Shown here piece after piece: positions 45,830-54,355 of a stretch of 64,000 nucleotides of DNA (position 1 is its first letter; every line of letters starts with the position of its first letter). Origin of the DNA: Methanoregulaceae archaeon UBA467 (GTDB lineage: Archaea > Halobacteriota > Methanomicrobia > Methanomicrobiales > Methanospirillaceae); NCBI GenBank assembly GCA_002503825.1, contig DASP01000002.1:62001-126000 (forward strand). Direction: 5' to 3'. The translations under genes were made by a program, and so were the position numbers. A model generated the notes under the pieces. The model saw only the letters and a list, made by a program, of their open reading frames with translations. It was not told the origin of the DNA and ran no database searches.

Positions 45830-45967
45830 TTATCGTCGGCCTGTAGATGGCCGTCGGCCCTTGGGGAGCCTGGTGTTTGTTGTCGATCCGCCTATCCCCG
45901 AGCACGGCAGGGTGACGACCTTCCCCCCTTGGGTGAAGAGGCATCCCTTCATAATTCTGCTTCCCAT
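45830..45967 (-). CDS. Small basic viral ORF, 45 residues, leaderless
   Basis: Too short to be called by usual cut-offs. It starts MGSRIMKGCLFTQGGKVV and ends with basic RLPKGRRPSTGRR. The ATG lies exactly 25 bases after the viral promoter motif at 45992-46001, the same spacing as two other viral genes, which is the main support. It fills most of the gap between the fibre-like gene and the 127-residue gene, and the next start is 31 bases beyond its stop. Function unknown. Confidence 0.45.
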   Translation of the reverse strand: MGSRIMKGCLFTQGGKVVTLPCSGIGGSTTNTRLPKGRRPSTGRR

Positions 45968-45991
45968 GATGAGAAGAGGGGTCCCGAGATA

Positions 45992-46001
45992 ATATACTGG
46001 A
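45992..46001 (-). promoter_or_regulatory. Viral promoter motif TCCNGTWTAW, copy P5
   Basis: Minus strand TCCAGTATAT preceded by TAAA and followed by TA. It lies just after the stop region of the fibre-like gene, overlapping its 3' edge by one base or so, and 25 bases before the ATG at 45967. Confidence 0.55.
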
Positions 46002-46002
46002 T

Positions 46003-47493
46003 TTAGCAGGGCTTTACGACGATCAGGCAGGGCATACCATTGATCGGAGAGGCGGCAAAGTCGTAATACCTGGCCCGGGTCGCAGTGTTTCTCTGGTTAT
46101 AATTGATCCCTGTTGATAGGTTGTAATAGTTATAGATCAGTTCTCCATTGATCATATTTAGGATTTGGACCCTCGCAGACGCATTCTGGAATCCCTTCGC
46201 AGCCCCCCGAGGGATATCGTTCCACTCTTGGGGATTATATCCATGTGGGAAATTCAGAGGGTCACCGAGTGAGAACGATAGAACAGGATAAGCTAAGACC
46301 TCGTCGTAATACTCCCACCATCCCCCAGTGTCATCCCCCAAAAGCAAGAGGGATTTCTCAACAGGGATGTAATCGGGAACGTTCGTCTGGTCCCAGATAG
46401 GATGTCGAATGCTGACCTCTATCATATGGTTATACCCCGATGGATATCCGATCAGAGACCTCCGCATATCATCAGACCATTCCACCCACATCAGGCCCGA
46501 TGGGGGGGGATTGAGATATGTCCAGGTGTTCGGGACGGCCCCGAGCCAGTTCTGATAGTATCGGATCTCGTTGAAATTGTAGTGGTTCTGGGACCGTAAG
46601 ACAGTTCCCGTCACAATACTCCTCATAGAACTCGGCTCAAACATAATATGAGGATACCGGAGGTTATCACCGACGTTATCCACCATCCACCCATACGAGG
46701 ACTTGAATGCCCGGACCGTTCCCGGGCCTGCGCCAGTATACGGGAGATCATAATCACCGGGGGCTCCCCGGTCCGTGAAGATGATATGAGGACGGTTGAA
46801 CGGGTCCAGGGCAAGAGACATAGGATCACACCAGAAGAACGGTGTAGGAGTATAGGCGACCTCCGGACTTGACCAGGCCCCTGTTGCGGGGTCCCTCCAC
46901 CGATACCAGATCTTGATATCAGGCCAGTCCGGGGGATAGACATACTCCGTTTCGTATAACCCATATATCAGGTGAATTTTGTTGGTCGAGTCTATTTTCA
47001 GATCCCAGTCGAACCAGGGAGCAAACAAATACCCCTCTGGGGGGACGATATCCTCGGAGTACCAGACCCCCAGGGAGTACCACATATGGACAATCTTCTC
47101 GGTCCCGTTGATCTTCCAGAAGATATGCGGGGCCTGGGTGCTGTCCAGGAGGAGGCGGGGGCGCTCCCCCACCGTTGTCCCAGGGTAATCGTCCAGGACC
47201 TTCACCTTGTTCCAGACCGGGACGTGAGTACCGTAGGGCACCCAGGTCTCGGGGTTTGTCCCATCAGAAAACCAATACCAGAGGCAATATCTCTCACCCC
47301 CTACAGCTCCGATAAAACCGCCCTTCCCGTCCGATGAATAGGTGACCGGCAGATCCGGGGAGGCTTGCCCCCCCACAACCCCCAGGCCGCCCAGATTATG
47401 GGTCAGGGTCTCCCCTGCCGCAGGGGAGGAGCTCCCCTTCGTGCCGATGAAGCCGCCCTTCCCGTCTGGGTAGTAGTGGACGGAGTCCGTCAT
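46003..47493 (-). CDS. Fibre- or receptor-binding-like virion protein
   Basis: 496 residues, rich in Trp, Tyr and Pro. Two copies of YxxDGKGGFIGxxG sit near residues 8-20 and 52-64. The rest has repeated stretches of the kind HIFWKINGTEKIVHMWYS and PHIIFTDRG, like BNR/sialidase-type beta-propeller blades. It is the last large structural gene, right after the hub protein, where siphovirus fibres lie. The receptor-binding role is inferred. The ATG overlaps the preceding stop by 4 bases. Confidence 0.6.
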   Translation of the reverse strand: MTDSVHYYPDGKGGFIGTKGSSSPAAGETLTHNLGGLGVVGGQASPDLPVTYSSDGKGGFIGAVGGERYCLWYWFSDGTNPETWVPYGTHVPVWNKVKVLDDYPGTTVGERPRLLLDSTQAPHIFWKINGTEKIVHMWYSLGVWYSEDIVPPEGYLFAPWFDWDLKIDSTNKIHLIYGLYETEYVYPPDWPDIKIWYRWRDPATGAWSSPEVAYTPTPFFWCDPMSLALDPFNRPHIIFTDRGAPGDYDLPYTGAGPGTVRAFKSSYGWMVDNVGDNLRYPHIMFEPSSMRSIVTGTVLRSQNHYNFNEIRYYQNWLGAVPNTWTYLNPPPSGLMWVEWSDDMRRSLIGYPSGYNHMIEVSIRHPIWDQTNVPDYIPVEKSLLLLGDDTGGWWEYYDEVLAYPVLSFSLGDPLNFPHGYNPQEWNDIPRGAAKGFQNASARVQILNMINGELIYNYYNLSTGINYNQRNTATRARYYDFAASPINGMPCLIVVKPC

Positions 47494-49370
47494 GGCTGGA
47501 CCCGGATCCAGATCAGGCCGTCAGGAGACTGGACCTGGACCATCTTGCCGTCGTCGGAGGACTGGATGATCGGGGCCTGGGCGGCCGGAGCGGTTGCCTG
47601 GGTCGCGAGCTGCATCGCCTTCGCCGCGTCCTGGAAGTTTGCGAGGATCCACTCCTCGGGGTGACCATACTCGACGGTGACCAGGCCGGAGGTATCCCAG
47701 ACAAGGCCTGATATACGGTAGTTCGTCGACCCGGAGACCCCATACTCTACCAGGGAGAAGGTATCCCCGAGACCCATCGCGACCGGGAAGGACGAGAGGG
47801 GGACCTGGAAGTTACCCCCTGGGAGGAGGTCCTTCAGGGCCATCATGACGGCCCCGGCATACTTGTCCAGGCCGTCCAGGTCCGCGATGCCAATGACAGA
47901 TTGCCGCATCCCCCGGACCCCGTAGTTCTTGATCGAGCTCCCGTCCTCGGGGAGTTCGTTCGTATCATCTGCAGACATCACCAGGGTCCCGGCCCGGTGT
48001 GCGTAGGGAGTTGTTCCGTCGACTCCCCGGGTGAGGGTCAGGATCTTCCCGCCATAGGCACCGGTGATCTGGATCTTCTCGGAGCCGATCCAGACCTTCG
48101 CCGGGATCCCGAGGTCGTTGTCCAGGTCGTTGACACTCTCGATCGCCAGGGAGGTGATCATGAGGACCGCATCCCCGACGTAGTGAGCTGCTGCAGTTGT
48201 CCCGGAGACTGCCCTGGTGACAGTCAGCTCTCCCAGGGCACCCTTCGCGGTGATCGTCATCTTCTCGGTCCCGACCTGGATGGTATCCCCGACGACGTAG
48301 TCCGTGATGTTGACCCCGTAAATTTTGGTAGCTGCTGCCGTGCAGTTCGCAGAGAGGTTCGTCTCCGTGCCTGTTAATTCAGTTATCCTCTCTGTATTTG
48401 CGTTGAGAGTCGTCGCAGATCCCTTCATTTCCTGCGATGACCCGATCGCGGTGATCGAGTTGAATATGTCCTCCTTCGAGGTGGACCTCTTCAGGTTGAG
48501 GGCGGTGAGCCTGGCCGTCCAGATGGCCCCTGGGGTGAGGGATCCCCGGTGGGTCCTGCAGTGGATCGTGTGGAGGGTGGCATCGGTTGTGATCCACCAG
48601 TCCAGGTTTGCCAGGAGACAGAGGTTCGCGATGTGCATCAGGTAGTTCCCGAGTTCCAGGCGGTAGTTCATCTTGACCCCCACCTCGAAGTCCGTGTCCC
48701 AGTAGTGGTCCGGTGGGTTGTTCGGGGGGATCAGGGCCAGGAGGATCTCCCCCGTGGTCTTCTCCTGGTAGAGGGTCTTCGTGGTCACCTGCAGGTCCCG
48801 GACCCGGGTGCCGATCTCGATACACTCGATCCGGATGGCGTTCGACGACTCATCCCTCTCGACGTGTGAGACCACCCCCGTGAGGAGTTCCCGGGTCCCC
48901 AGGACGATCGTGATATCATCACCCTCTGCAGGTTCGGGGTAGATGTAGACCTGCCGCCCGGGGGCGTGGAGATAATAGGGGGTCTCCTCGAGGCCCCGGG
49001 TCAGGCCGGTGAGCTGGAAGAGCGTCCCGGGGGGCGGGGTGTATCCGTCAGGGTCCTCGAGCCAGGCGGCGATCTCTGCGTCCAGGTTTGCTAGGAGATC
49101 TATCCCGGTCCTGGAGGTATAGCTGAGGACCTCGTCCTCTACCCTGACCTTCCCCGTCAGGGGTAGGTTGTTACATCGGTCAAGGGTGATAGCCGCCCCG
49201 GAGTCCTCGACGATCGAGGAGGAGGTGAGGTTGAGGGTGACGGTCGCAAAGGAGAGCTGATTGAGACGTGTCGTGACCTTCGCGTCCTGGACGTTGGCCC
49301 CCGTATATACCGCCTCGTTGATCGTGACTACATACCGCTCGGCAGGACCTGGGAGGGAGGGGGCTGGCAT
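47490..49370 (-). CDS. Tail hub / distal tail protein
   Basis: 626 residues. The N-terminal part (YVVTINEAVYTGANVQDAKV, RDLQVTTKTLYQEKTTGEIL) and the C-terminal part (MALKDLLPGGNFQVPLSS, MGLGDTFSLVEY) look like the hub domains of gp27/XkdQ-type tail proteins, from memory of the family pattern. Between them (about residues 320-450) lie two similar segments with VGTEKMTI / IGSEKIQI and AVSGTTAAAHYVGD / GVDGTTPYAHRAGT, a recent internal duplication. Position after the tape measure and before the fibre supports a tail-tip role. Confidence 0.6.
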   Translation of the reverse strand: MPAPSLPGPAERYVVTINEAVYTGANVQDAKVTTRLNQLSFATVTLNLTSSSIVEDSGAAITLDRCNNLPLTGKVRVEDEVLSYTSRTGIDLLANLDAEIAAWLEDPDGYTPPPGTLFQLTGLTRGLEETPYYLHAPGRQVYIYPEPAEGDDITIVLGTRELLTGVVSHVERDESSNAIRIECIEIGTRVRDLQVTTKTLYQEKTTGEILLALIPPNNPPDHYWDTDFEVGVKMNYRLELGNYLMHIANLCLLANLDWWITTDATLHTIHCRTHRGSLTPGAIWTARLTALNLKRSTSKEDIFNSITAIGSSQEMKGSATTLNANTERITELTGTETNLSANCTAAATKIYGVNITDYVVGDTIQVGTEKMTITAKGALGELTVTRAVSGTTAAAHYVGDAVLMITSLAIESVNDLDNDLGIPAKVWIGSEKIQITGAYGGKILTLTRGVDGTTPYAHRAGTLVMSADDTNELPEDGSSIKNYGVRGMRQSVIGIADLDGLDKYAGAVMMALKDLLPGGNFQVPLSSFPVAMGLGDTFSLVEYGVSGSTNYRISGLVWDTSGLVTVEYGHPEEWILANFQDAAKAMQLATQATAPAAQAPIIQSSDDGKMVQVQSPDGLIWIRVQP

Positions 49371-49787
49371 TCAGACCGACTCCGTGATTCTCCTGAAAAC
49401 AAAGTTATAGGGCATATCCCCTTTCCACCCTGGGGCACGGTCACCGTCGATCGAGATGAGTTTGACATAGAGGTCCGGCTCCTCGAAGGTCCCGGAGGAC
49501 CAGTGGAACTGGTAGATCTGGTCCGTCAGCTCGTTCTCGGTGACGAACCGGACCATCCGGTGGAATGCAGGGAGGCCGTCATAGTGGTTCCCCCCATAGT
49601 CGTCCCGCCAGAGGCCCACTACCCGCATCGTCCGGGCCGAGAAGAGCATATCAAGGGCGATCATGCCCTTCGGTATGGGAAGCTCGTTCAGGTGTTTGTC
49701 CAGGTGCAGATAAACGTGACAGGCGGGGAAGTAGTAGGTGTTCCCGCCCGGAGTGATCGGTGTGATATAGACATTCTGATCAACCAA
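49371..49787 (-). CDS. Tail protein of unknown role, between tape measure and hub
   Basis: 138 residues, mixed beta, no membrane segment or cysteine motif (KGMIALDMLFSARTMRVVGL, RAPGWKGDMPYNFVFRRI). I do not recognise it. Its place between the tape measure and hub genes is where siphoviruses code distal tail or connecting proteins. The start overlaps the tape measure stop by 8 bases; the next start follows its stop with no gap. Confidence 0.6.
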   Translation of the reverse strand: MVDQNVYITPITPGGNTYYFPACHVYLHLDKHLNELPIPKGMIALDMLFSARTMRVVGLWRDDYGGNHYDGLPAFHRMVRFVTENELTDQIYQFHWSSGTFEEPDLYVKLISIDGDRAPGWKGDMPYNFVFRRITESV

Positions 49788-51093
49788 AGAAATTCGACCC
49801 CCTTAATGCCGTTGAGTTCGTCCGATTGACTATCTGGGTCATCTGGTCTACGAAGGACTGGTTCAGGGGGTCCTCCGGGTCCAGGTGGATCTCCGCGTGC
49901 TCGATCGTGACCTGGGGCGTCTCGTTCTTCGCGGGACTACCTGCCTGGGGCGATCCGGGAGACGGAGCTCTTACCTCCTGGGGGTAGAGGTCCTCGAAGA
50001 TGCTCCGGTCGATGTCTCCCAGGTCGGAGCTCTTCAGTTTACCTGACCCCGACGATGACGCCTTCTCGTTCCTGAGCCACTCCCCCAGGGAGAGCCACAT
50101 ATGTTTAGCCCCCAGGACGTTGTCCTCGTCGTCTGCAGTTGCCTCGACCTGGTCGTGGGTGAGGGGGGAATACTTCCAGCGCTCCTCCCGCCCGGGGTTC
50201 GCCTTCCTCATCGCCTCGGTCCATTCCTTCCAGGAGAGATCTCCAAAACTGGAGGTCATTGCCTGGTCATGAGTCATGCCCTTTGACATAGCGTCCTGGT
50301 ATGCCTCTGCGGCCTTGATGTCCCAGGCATCCTGCCACCTCGCCGTTTCTGGGGTATTCTGGAGGAAGGAGTTATCTATCTTCATCCCAGGGAGGTTCCC
50401 GAGGGTGTTGTTCCAAAGGCCGACGGTGAACTCGATCGCCCCGACCCAGAAGTTATGCCAGTATATCGACATCCCATCAACCCAGTTCCTGAATGAGGTC
50501 GTGGCCGCTCCGACCGCGTCCTCGAGGGCCTTGAAGAAGCCAGCCTCCCGGAGGAGGAGGACCACCGAGATACCGATCGCCAGGCCTGCCAGTGCCCCCA
50601 GGAGGAGGGCTGTCACTCCTGCAGAGACTCCCACCAGGGCGAGGGCCTTCGCGACTAACTCGAGACCGATCACGGTGAGGATCCCCCAGGCGATCAGGTC
50701 CTTCAACCACTTCGGCAGGTCCTGGAAGGCCTTCGCGACCGCGAGGATCCACCCTGCCAGGATGACCACGACCGGCAGGAGTGCGATCAGGATCACATCT
50801 GCCAGGAATCCGAAGGACCGCCCCAGGAGGTCCGTCATGGTGTGGGCGACACTCGAGTATTTCACCAGGGCGTAGATACCGGCGATAGCACCCCCGACCA
50901 GCATCAGCTCATACTTCCATCGCTTCAGGAACTCCTCGATCTTCGGCGAGGCTTCCTCGGCGTCCTTCTTGGACTGCCCCATCCCGTCGTGGTGAGTCTT
51001 ATAGAACTTTTCAGACTGTTCCTTTGACTCCTCGACGCCTGCCATCTTCACGAGGATCTGAATGAACTTTTTAATCTGGTCGTTTTCTGCCAT
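49780..51093 (-). CDS. Tape-measure-like tail protein (short)
   Basis: 437 residues. A charged N-terminal helix region is followed by four hydrophobic segments between about residues 65 and 190 (ELMLVGGAIAGIYALVKYSS, VILIALLPVVVILAGWILAV, GILTVIGLELVAKALALVGV, ALLLGALAGLAIGISVVLLL), then a helical C-terminal half. This hydrophobic-helix layout and the position after the tail chaperone are typical of tape measure proteins, though at 437 residues it is short and would give a tail of about 65 nm by the usual 1.5 angstrom per residue. The start is ATG 51093 after GAGGTG; GTG 51099 is the alternative. Confidence 0.7.
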   Translation of the reverse strand: MAENDQIKKFIQILVKMAGVEESKEQSEKFYKTHHDGMGQSKKDAEEASPKIEEFLKRWKYELMLVGGAIAGIYALVKYSSVAHTMTDLLGRSFGFLADVILIALLPVVVILAGWILAVAKAFQDLPKWLKDLIAWGILTVIGLELVAKALALVGVSAGVTALLLGALAGLAIGISVVLLLREAGFFKALEDAVGAATTSFRNWVDGMSIYWHNFWVGAIEFTVGLWNNTLGNLPGMKIDNSFLQNTPETARWQDAWDIKAAEAYQDAMSKGMTHDQAMTSSFGDLSWKEWTEAMRKANPGREERWKYSPLTHDQVEATADDEDNVLGAKHMWLSLGEWLRNEKASSSGSGKLKSSDLGDIDRSIFEDLYPQEVRAPSPGSPQAGSPAKNETPQVTIEHAEIHLDPEDPLNQSFVDQMTQIVNRTNSTALRGSNFFG

Positions 51094-51100
51094 TTGCACC

Positions 51101-51238
51101 TCATTTCTTCGTGGACCTGTTATTCCTCGCCTCCAGGGCGGAGACCAAAAACATCCGGTCGATCGGGTTCAGGGTCCCGATCTCACTCGGGAGCTTCCCG
51201 GTCGTCTCGAATAGGTAGAGGAGGAACTGCCCCTCATC
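51101..51238 (-). CDS. Tail assembly chaperone extension read by frameshift
   Basis: This frame carries 45 residues beginning DEGQFLLYLFETTGKLP and ending with a stop 7 bases before the tape measure ATG. It has no start codon near its beginning; it opens where the 185-residue chaperone gene stops, in the +1 (or -2) frame, and stays open for many codons upstream inside that gene. The same arrangement, a G-type chaperone with a frameshifted GT product before the tape measure, is conserved in tailed phages. The product would be about 225-230 residues. The exact slip site cannot be fixed by eye. Confidence 0.65.
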   Translation of the reverse strand, partial: DEGQFLLYLFETTGKLPSEIGTLNPIDRMFLVSALEARNNRSTKK

Positions 51239-51791
51239 GCTTGCCGCGAAAGGCCTTGACCCCGTCCTGGGTCTCGTTGATTGCTGCGAGGATCTTGCCG
51301 AGCATGACCGGCCCCATCCCGGACCCCTTGACCTGACCCCTCACCCCCCTGTCGATCACGGCCCAGGTCCTCCAGTCGTTCCAGGGGTCCTCCATGCAGA
51401 GGTTCGCGAGGATCTCATACATCGGCCTCTGGACTTTCAGGTCGTTGAGCTGGACCTTATCAGGGTCGAGGCCGAGCTCCTCTGCCTTTGCCTTTGCGGC
51501 CGCCCACTGGTTTTGTAGTTCTTCGTAGATGTGGTTCTGGCGCTCCCTGGTCTCGTAGGGTATCGCGGCCCGGATCTTGATCTTGAGCTGGTCCTTGCCG
51601 TCGCCGAACGTGACATACTTGAACTGACGATCCGCGATCGTGACGAAACTGCGGATCGTCTGGAGTGTTTTCTCCTTGGACTGGACGTATTCCTCGAGTT
51701 CCTGGTCCTCGAGGTCATCCCAGTCATCTTCTCCCGGGACGGGGGAGTGTGCAGCTCGGGGGTCTTCACCCCCAGGAGAAATCATTGCCAT
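51234..51791 (-). CDS. Tail assembly chaperone (gpG-like)
   Basis: 185 residues, acidic at the N terminus (EDDWDDLEDQELEEYVQS) and soluble (RQFKYVTFGDGKDQLKIKIR, LCMEDPWNDWRTWAVI). It lies between the tail tube-like gene and the tape measure, the fixed position of tail assembly chaperones, and its end overlaps a downstream frame without start codon, as in gpG/gpGT pairs. Assignment by position and structure, not by a clear sequence motif. The ATG follows the preceding stop directly (TAGATG). Confidence 0.65.
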   Translation of the reverse strand: MAMISPGGEDPRAAHSPVPGEDDWDDLEDQELEEYVQSKEKTLQTIRSFVTIADRQFKYVTFGDGKDQLKIKIRAAIPYETRERQNHIYEELQNQWAAAKAKAEELGLDPDKVQLNDLKVQRPMYEILANLCMEDPWNDWRTWAVIDRGVRGQVKGSGMGPVMLGKILAAINETQDGVKAFRGKR

Positions 51792-52364
51792 CTATACTGC
51801 CTCGTATGGGAACACATCATAGTTCTCATATCTCAAAATGCGGCCGTGGCCCTTCAGCGGGACGTGGATGAACTTGTTTTCCTGGACCGGCAGGTTGAAG
51901 TTCTCGAAGTAGACCTCGTCGACGACTACCCGGAGGGGGACCGAGAGGCTGTTCCCGTTGAACTTGGTCGCCAGACCGGCGAACTGGAAGAAGTAGACCT
52001 CGCTCGTGTCCTCGACGATGCCCGTGAGGGGGCTTCCGGTCGGTGACATGATCCGAGAGGCGAGCCAGTCATCTACCCCGACATACATCCGGGCATAGGT
52101 CGCGTTGACGTCGACCTTGAAGTGGTGCCTGGCGACGCCTTCCCGGAATGTTGAGTCCTGGGCATATTCTTCTTCATACTGCCATCCTGCCATGACCTCC
52201 CACCCATGCAGGGAGAGGAGGGTATGCTGGGCCGACGGGACGAACTCCCGGTATCCGGTCTCATCCGGGTCTCCGTATTCACCTTCATAGACCCTGACCT
52301 TGGCGGACTGCCCCCCGAAATAGAGGGCCGCCCCCCCGGCAAAACTGTTCTTTTCTGTTACCAT
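51792..52364 (-). CDS. Major tail (tube) protein candidate
   Basis: 190 residues, beta-rich, with no membrane segment. It begins MVTEKNSFAGGAALYFGG and has many aromatic strands (TLLSLHGWEVMAGWQYEEEY, SEVYFFQFAGLATKFNG). Its size and its place just before the chaperone and tape measure genes fit a siphovirus tail tube subunit. No direct motif is recognised. Confidence 0.6.
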   Translation of the reverse strand: MVTEKNSFAGGAALYFGGQSAKVRVYEGEYGDPDETGYREFVPSAQHTLLSLHGWEVMAGWQYEEEYAQDSTFREGVARHHFKVDVNATYARMYVGVDDWLASRIMSPTGSPLTGIVEDTSEVYFFQFAGLATKFNGNSLSVPLRVVVDEVYFENFNLPVQENKFIHVPLKGHGRILRYENYDVFPYEAV

Positions 52365-52365
52365 T

Positions 52366-52848
52366 TTAAGCTCCTATCTGGTTGAGGGTCACCTGCCAGG
52401 CGTGAAGGATATAATCCCCACTCCTCCGGTATCCGACCCGTAACTGTGTGTTTTCAAGCGTCGCTACTCCGAAGACGGTCCCGTTCTCGAGGGTCGCCTG
52501 GACATACTGGTTGTCGCCCGTGAAGAGCTGCAGGGCATTATACCCGAACTTCCGGACCTCCCGGAGACCAGACGGGATATCCCGGTACTGGTAAAACCCG
52601 ATGAGGGTAGTCGAGAAGTTGTGCTCCTGGAAATCCCCCTGGGGGAAGGTGATACGGTCCCCCTCGCCGACCAGGGGGATCACCCTGACCTGCGGGAACT
52701 TATCGATCCGGTTCGGCTCTTCATCCCCCTCGAGGACCGTGAGGGGGGCCAGACCCTTCGGGACCAGGAGGTCCTCGTTGTCCTGGATCCTGGCGATCAC
52801 CGCGTCGACGTAGGCATCCATGAGCATCCAGGCGGGGACGGTTGCCAT
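52366..52848 (-). CDS. Tail terminator / head-tail joining protein candidate
   Basis: 160 residues (VDAVIARIQDNEDLLVPKGL, FSTTLIGFYQYRDIPSGLRE, HAWQVTLNQIG). Length and place between the gp10-like gene and the tail tube gene fit a tail completion protein. Start and preceding stop share a base (TGATG). Confidence 0.55.
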   Translation of the reverse strand: MATVPAWMLMDAYVDAVIARIQDNEDLLVPKGLAPLTVLEGDEEPNRIDKFPQVRVIPLVGEGDRITFPQGDFQEHNFSTTLIGFYQYRDIPSGLREVRKFGYNALQLFTGDNQYVQATLENGTVFGVATLENTQLRVGYRRSGDYILHAWQVTLNQIGA

Positions 52849-53321
52849 CAGGACGCCTCCTGGGGGGATTCATTGAAGATCCCCTGCAGGGCGGCGACGG
52901 CATTGTCGACTCCCTCGGTGATCCCGTCAGTGACGAACGTCATGGGTTTGACCCCCTTGACGCATCGCCTGAAGACATCCTTCCCGGACTTGTCCTTCCA
53001 GTGTAGGGCCTTGGGCTTCCCGATCGCCATGATCGTCCCGGCGAACTGGACCCCTGTCGCACATATCGGGGTATGGTGCGGGCCGTAGAGGCCGGTCCCC
53101 CTGGTAAGCCAGAGGGCATAGATGGTGTTGTTGTAGATCTCAACAGAGTTCGAGTTCCGGTCGCCCTCATACCAGTGCTCCCTCAAATACCCCTTATCGA
53201 CCGGTGAATGGTCCTTCAGGGATGTGAGGATCTCGCCTCTGAAGACGTCCAGGACCAGGGTCCGGAGGTCATCGAGGTTCGCCTCTGGGAGGTCGATCTG
53301 GACCTCGACTCTGTCGTTCAT
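52848..53321 (-). CDS. HK97 gp10-like head closure protein
   Basis: 157 residues. The pattern LVLDVFRGEILTSLKDHSPV followed by DKGYLREHW and YALWLTRGTG matches the HK97 gp10/minor tail completion family, in which a helix ends in S/TPVDTGxLR. The ATG at 53321 overlaps the preceding stop (ATGA); the frame is open further upstream but without better signals. Confidence 0.65.
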   Translation of the reverse strand: MNDRVEVQIDLPEANLDDLRTLVLDVFRGEILTSLKDHSPVDKGYLREHWYEGDRNSNSVEIYNNTIYALWLTRGTGLYGPHHTPICATGVQFAGTIMAIGKPKALHWKDKSGKDVFRRCVKGVKPMTFVTDGITEGVDNAVAALQGIFNESPQEAS

Positions 53322-53554
53322 GGGATTAACCACCCAAAGTCGATACCGCGCCCCATGATCACACCGAAGAGGGTGCATCCGACCCCGATCGCGATCACCA
53401 GGAGGGTGATCATGATCGTCTTCTGGAGAGACCGGACCTCCTGGACTGCCTCCAGGACCCCGTCGACTCTCTGGTTACAGGCTGCTACTTTCGTATCGAT
53501 CACCTCACGGTGGAGTTTACACATCTCATTTGATACAGCACATTCCTCACTCAA
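53318..53554 (-). CDS. Small coiled-coil membrane protein, holin-like
   Basis: 78 residues. A Cys-containing N terminus (ECAVSNEMCKLHREVIDTKV) and a short coiled coil (VDGVLEAVQEVRSLQK) precede one strong membrane helix (TIMITLLVIAIGVGCTLFGV). The layout resembles XhlA-type hemolysin/holin proteins of phages. Why it lies inside the head-tail joining genes is unclear. Lysis function is not shown. It overlaps the gp10-like start by 4 bases. Confidence 0.6.
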   Translation of the reverse strand: MSEECAVSNEMCKLHREVIDTKVAACNQRVDGVLEAVQEVRSLQKTIMITLLVIAIGVGCTLFGVIMGRGIDFGWLIP

Positions 53555-53557
53555 AAT

Positions 53558-54331
53558 TCACCTCCATGGTCGTCCCATTGTAGCTCTCCTCTGGTATGGG
53601 GCCAGGCGGGCCTTCAGGTCCTCTGTGAGGACATCACCCCCCAGCTCCCGGAGGAGGTCTGCCGCCTGGTCGGTGGACTGCCACCTGGCGACGTCTGCCT
53701 CCTGGGACTTCTTCTTCTTCTCAAGGTATCTCGTGACGATCTCCCTGGTAATGTTCTTGATCTCCTGGTGGATCGGATGAGCCTCGTTATAGCCGGCCAT
53801 GTAGGTTATCTCGAGGTTGTCATAGCCCGCCCGGGGGATATTCCGGATGAACCTGATCTCAGTGATATCCCCGGTCCGGAGGACCTGGTAGTCGCCTGGT
53901 GCAGAGGTCGTCCTGGGAGTCCGGTCCGCCCAGGAGATTACCCCTGACTCGGACCCGAGGTCCTCCCGGACCGAGATGATCCCGATCACGGGTTGCTCCC
54001 GGAGGAGGAAGACCCGGTCCTGTTCACGGTATGACCCTAGCTCCCCGGTCCTGCCCCGTCCCTGCCGATATTCTCGGATCTGAGTCGGATAGAATGAGGT
54101 CCTCCTGCAGTATCGGTCGATCCAGGCCGATACCCCCAGGGCGAGAGACTCGAGGAGTTCGACCCAGTCCGAGATGGTCGTCTCGTCGTTTCCGATCTTG
54201 AAAGAGGTCTGACAGTATCCCGCCCAGGCCTCGATCTCGGTCCGGGAGAGGTATGACCTTGATGCATTCGCCAGGGTGACCTCGGAGGTCTCCCCCAGGG
54301 TGACAAGGATCTGGTCTTCGCTTTCCGGCAT
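53558..54331 (-). CDS. Head-tail connector (gp6-like) protein candidate
   Basis: 257 residues. Helical, with LSRTEIEAWAGYCQT and a late EITYMAGYNEAHPIHQEIKN followed by TREIVTRYLEKKKK. The AGY...P..I/L..A pattern is common in phage gp6-type connectors. It lies between the capsid genes and gp10-like gene, consistent with that role. The assignment is by pattern and position. Confidence 0.6.
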   Translation of the reverse strand: MPESEDQILVTLGETSEVTLANASRSYLSRTEIEAWAGYCQTSFKIGNDETTISDWVELLESLALGVSAWIDRYCRRTSFYPTQIREYRQGRGRTGELGSYREQDRVFLLREQPVIGIISVREDLGSESGVISWADRTPRTTSAPGDYQVLRTGDITEIRFIRNIPRAGYDNLEITYMAGYNEAHPIHQEIKNITREIVTRYLEKKKKSQEADVARWQSTDQAADLLRELGGDVLTEDLKARLAPYQRRATMGRPWR

Positions 54332-54355
54332 GGCCTTTAACCCCCCAAAAAAGGG

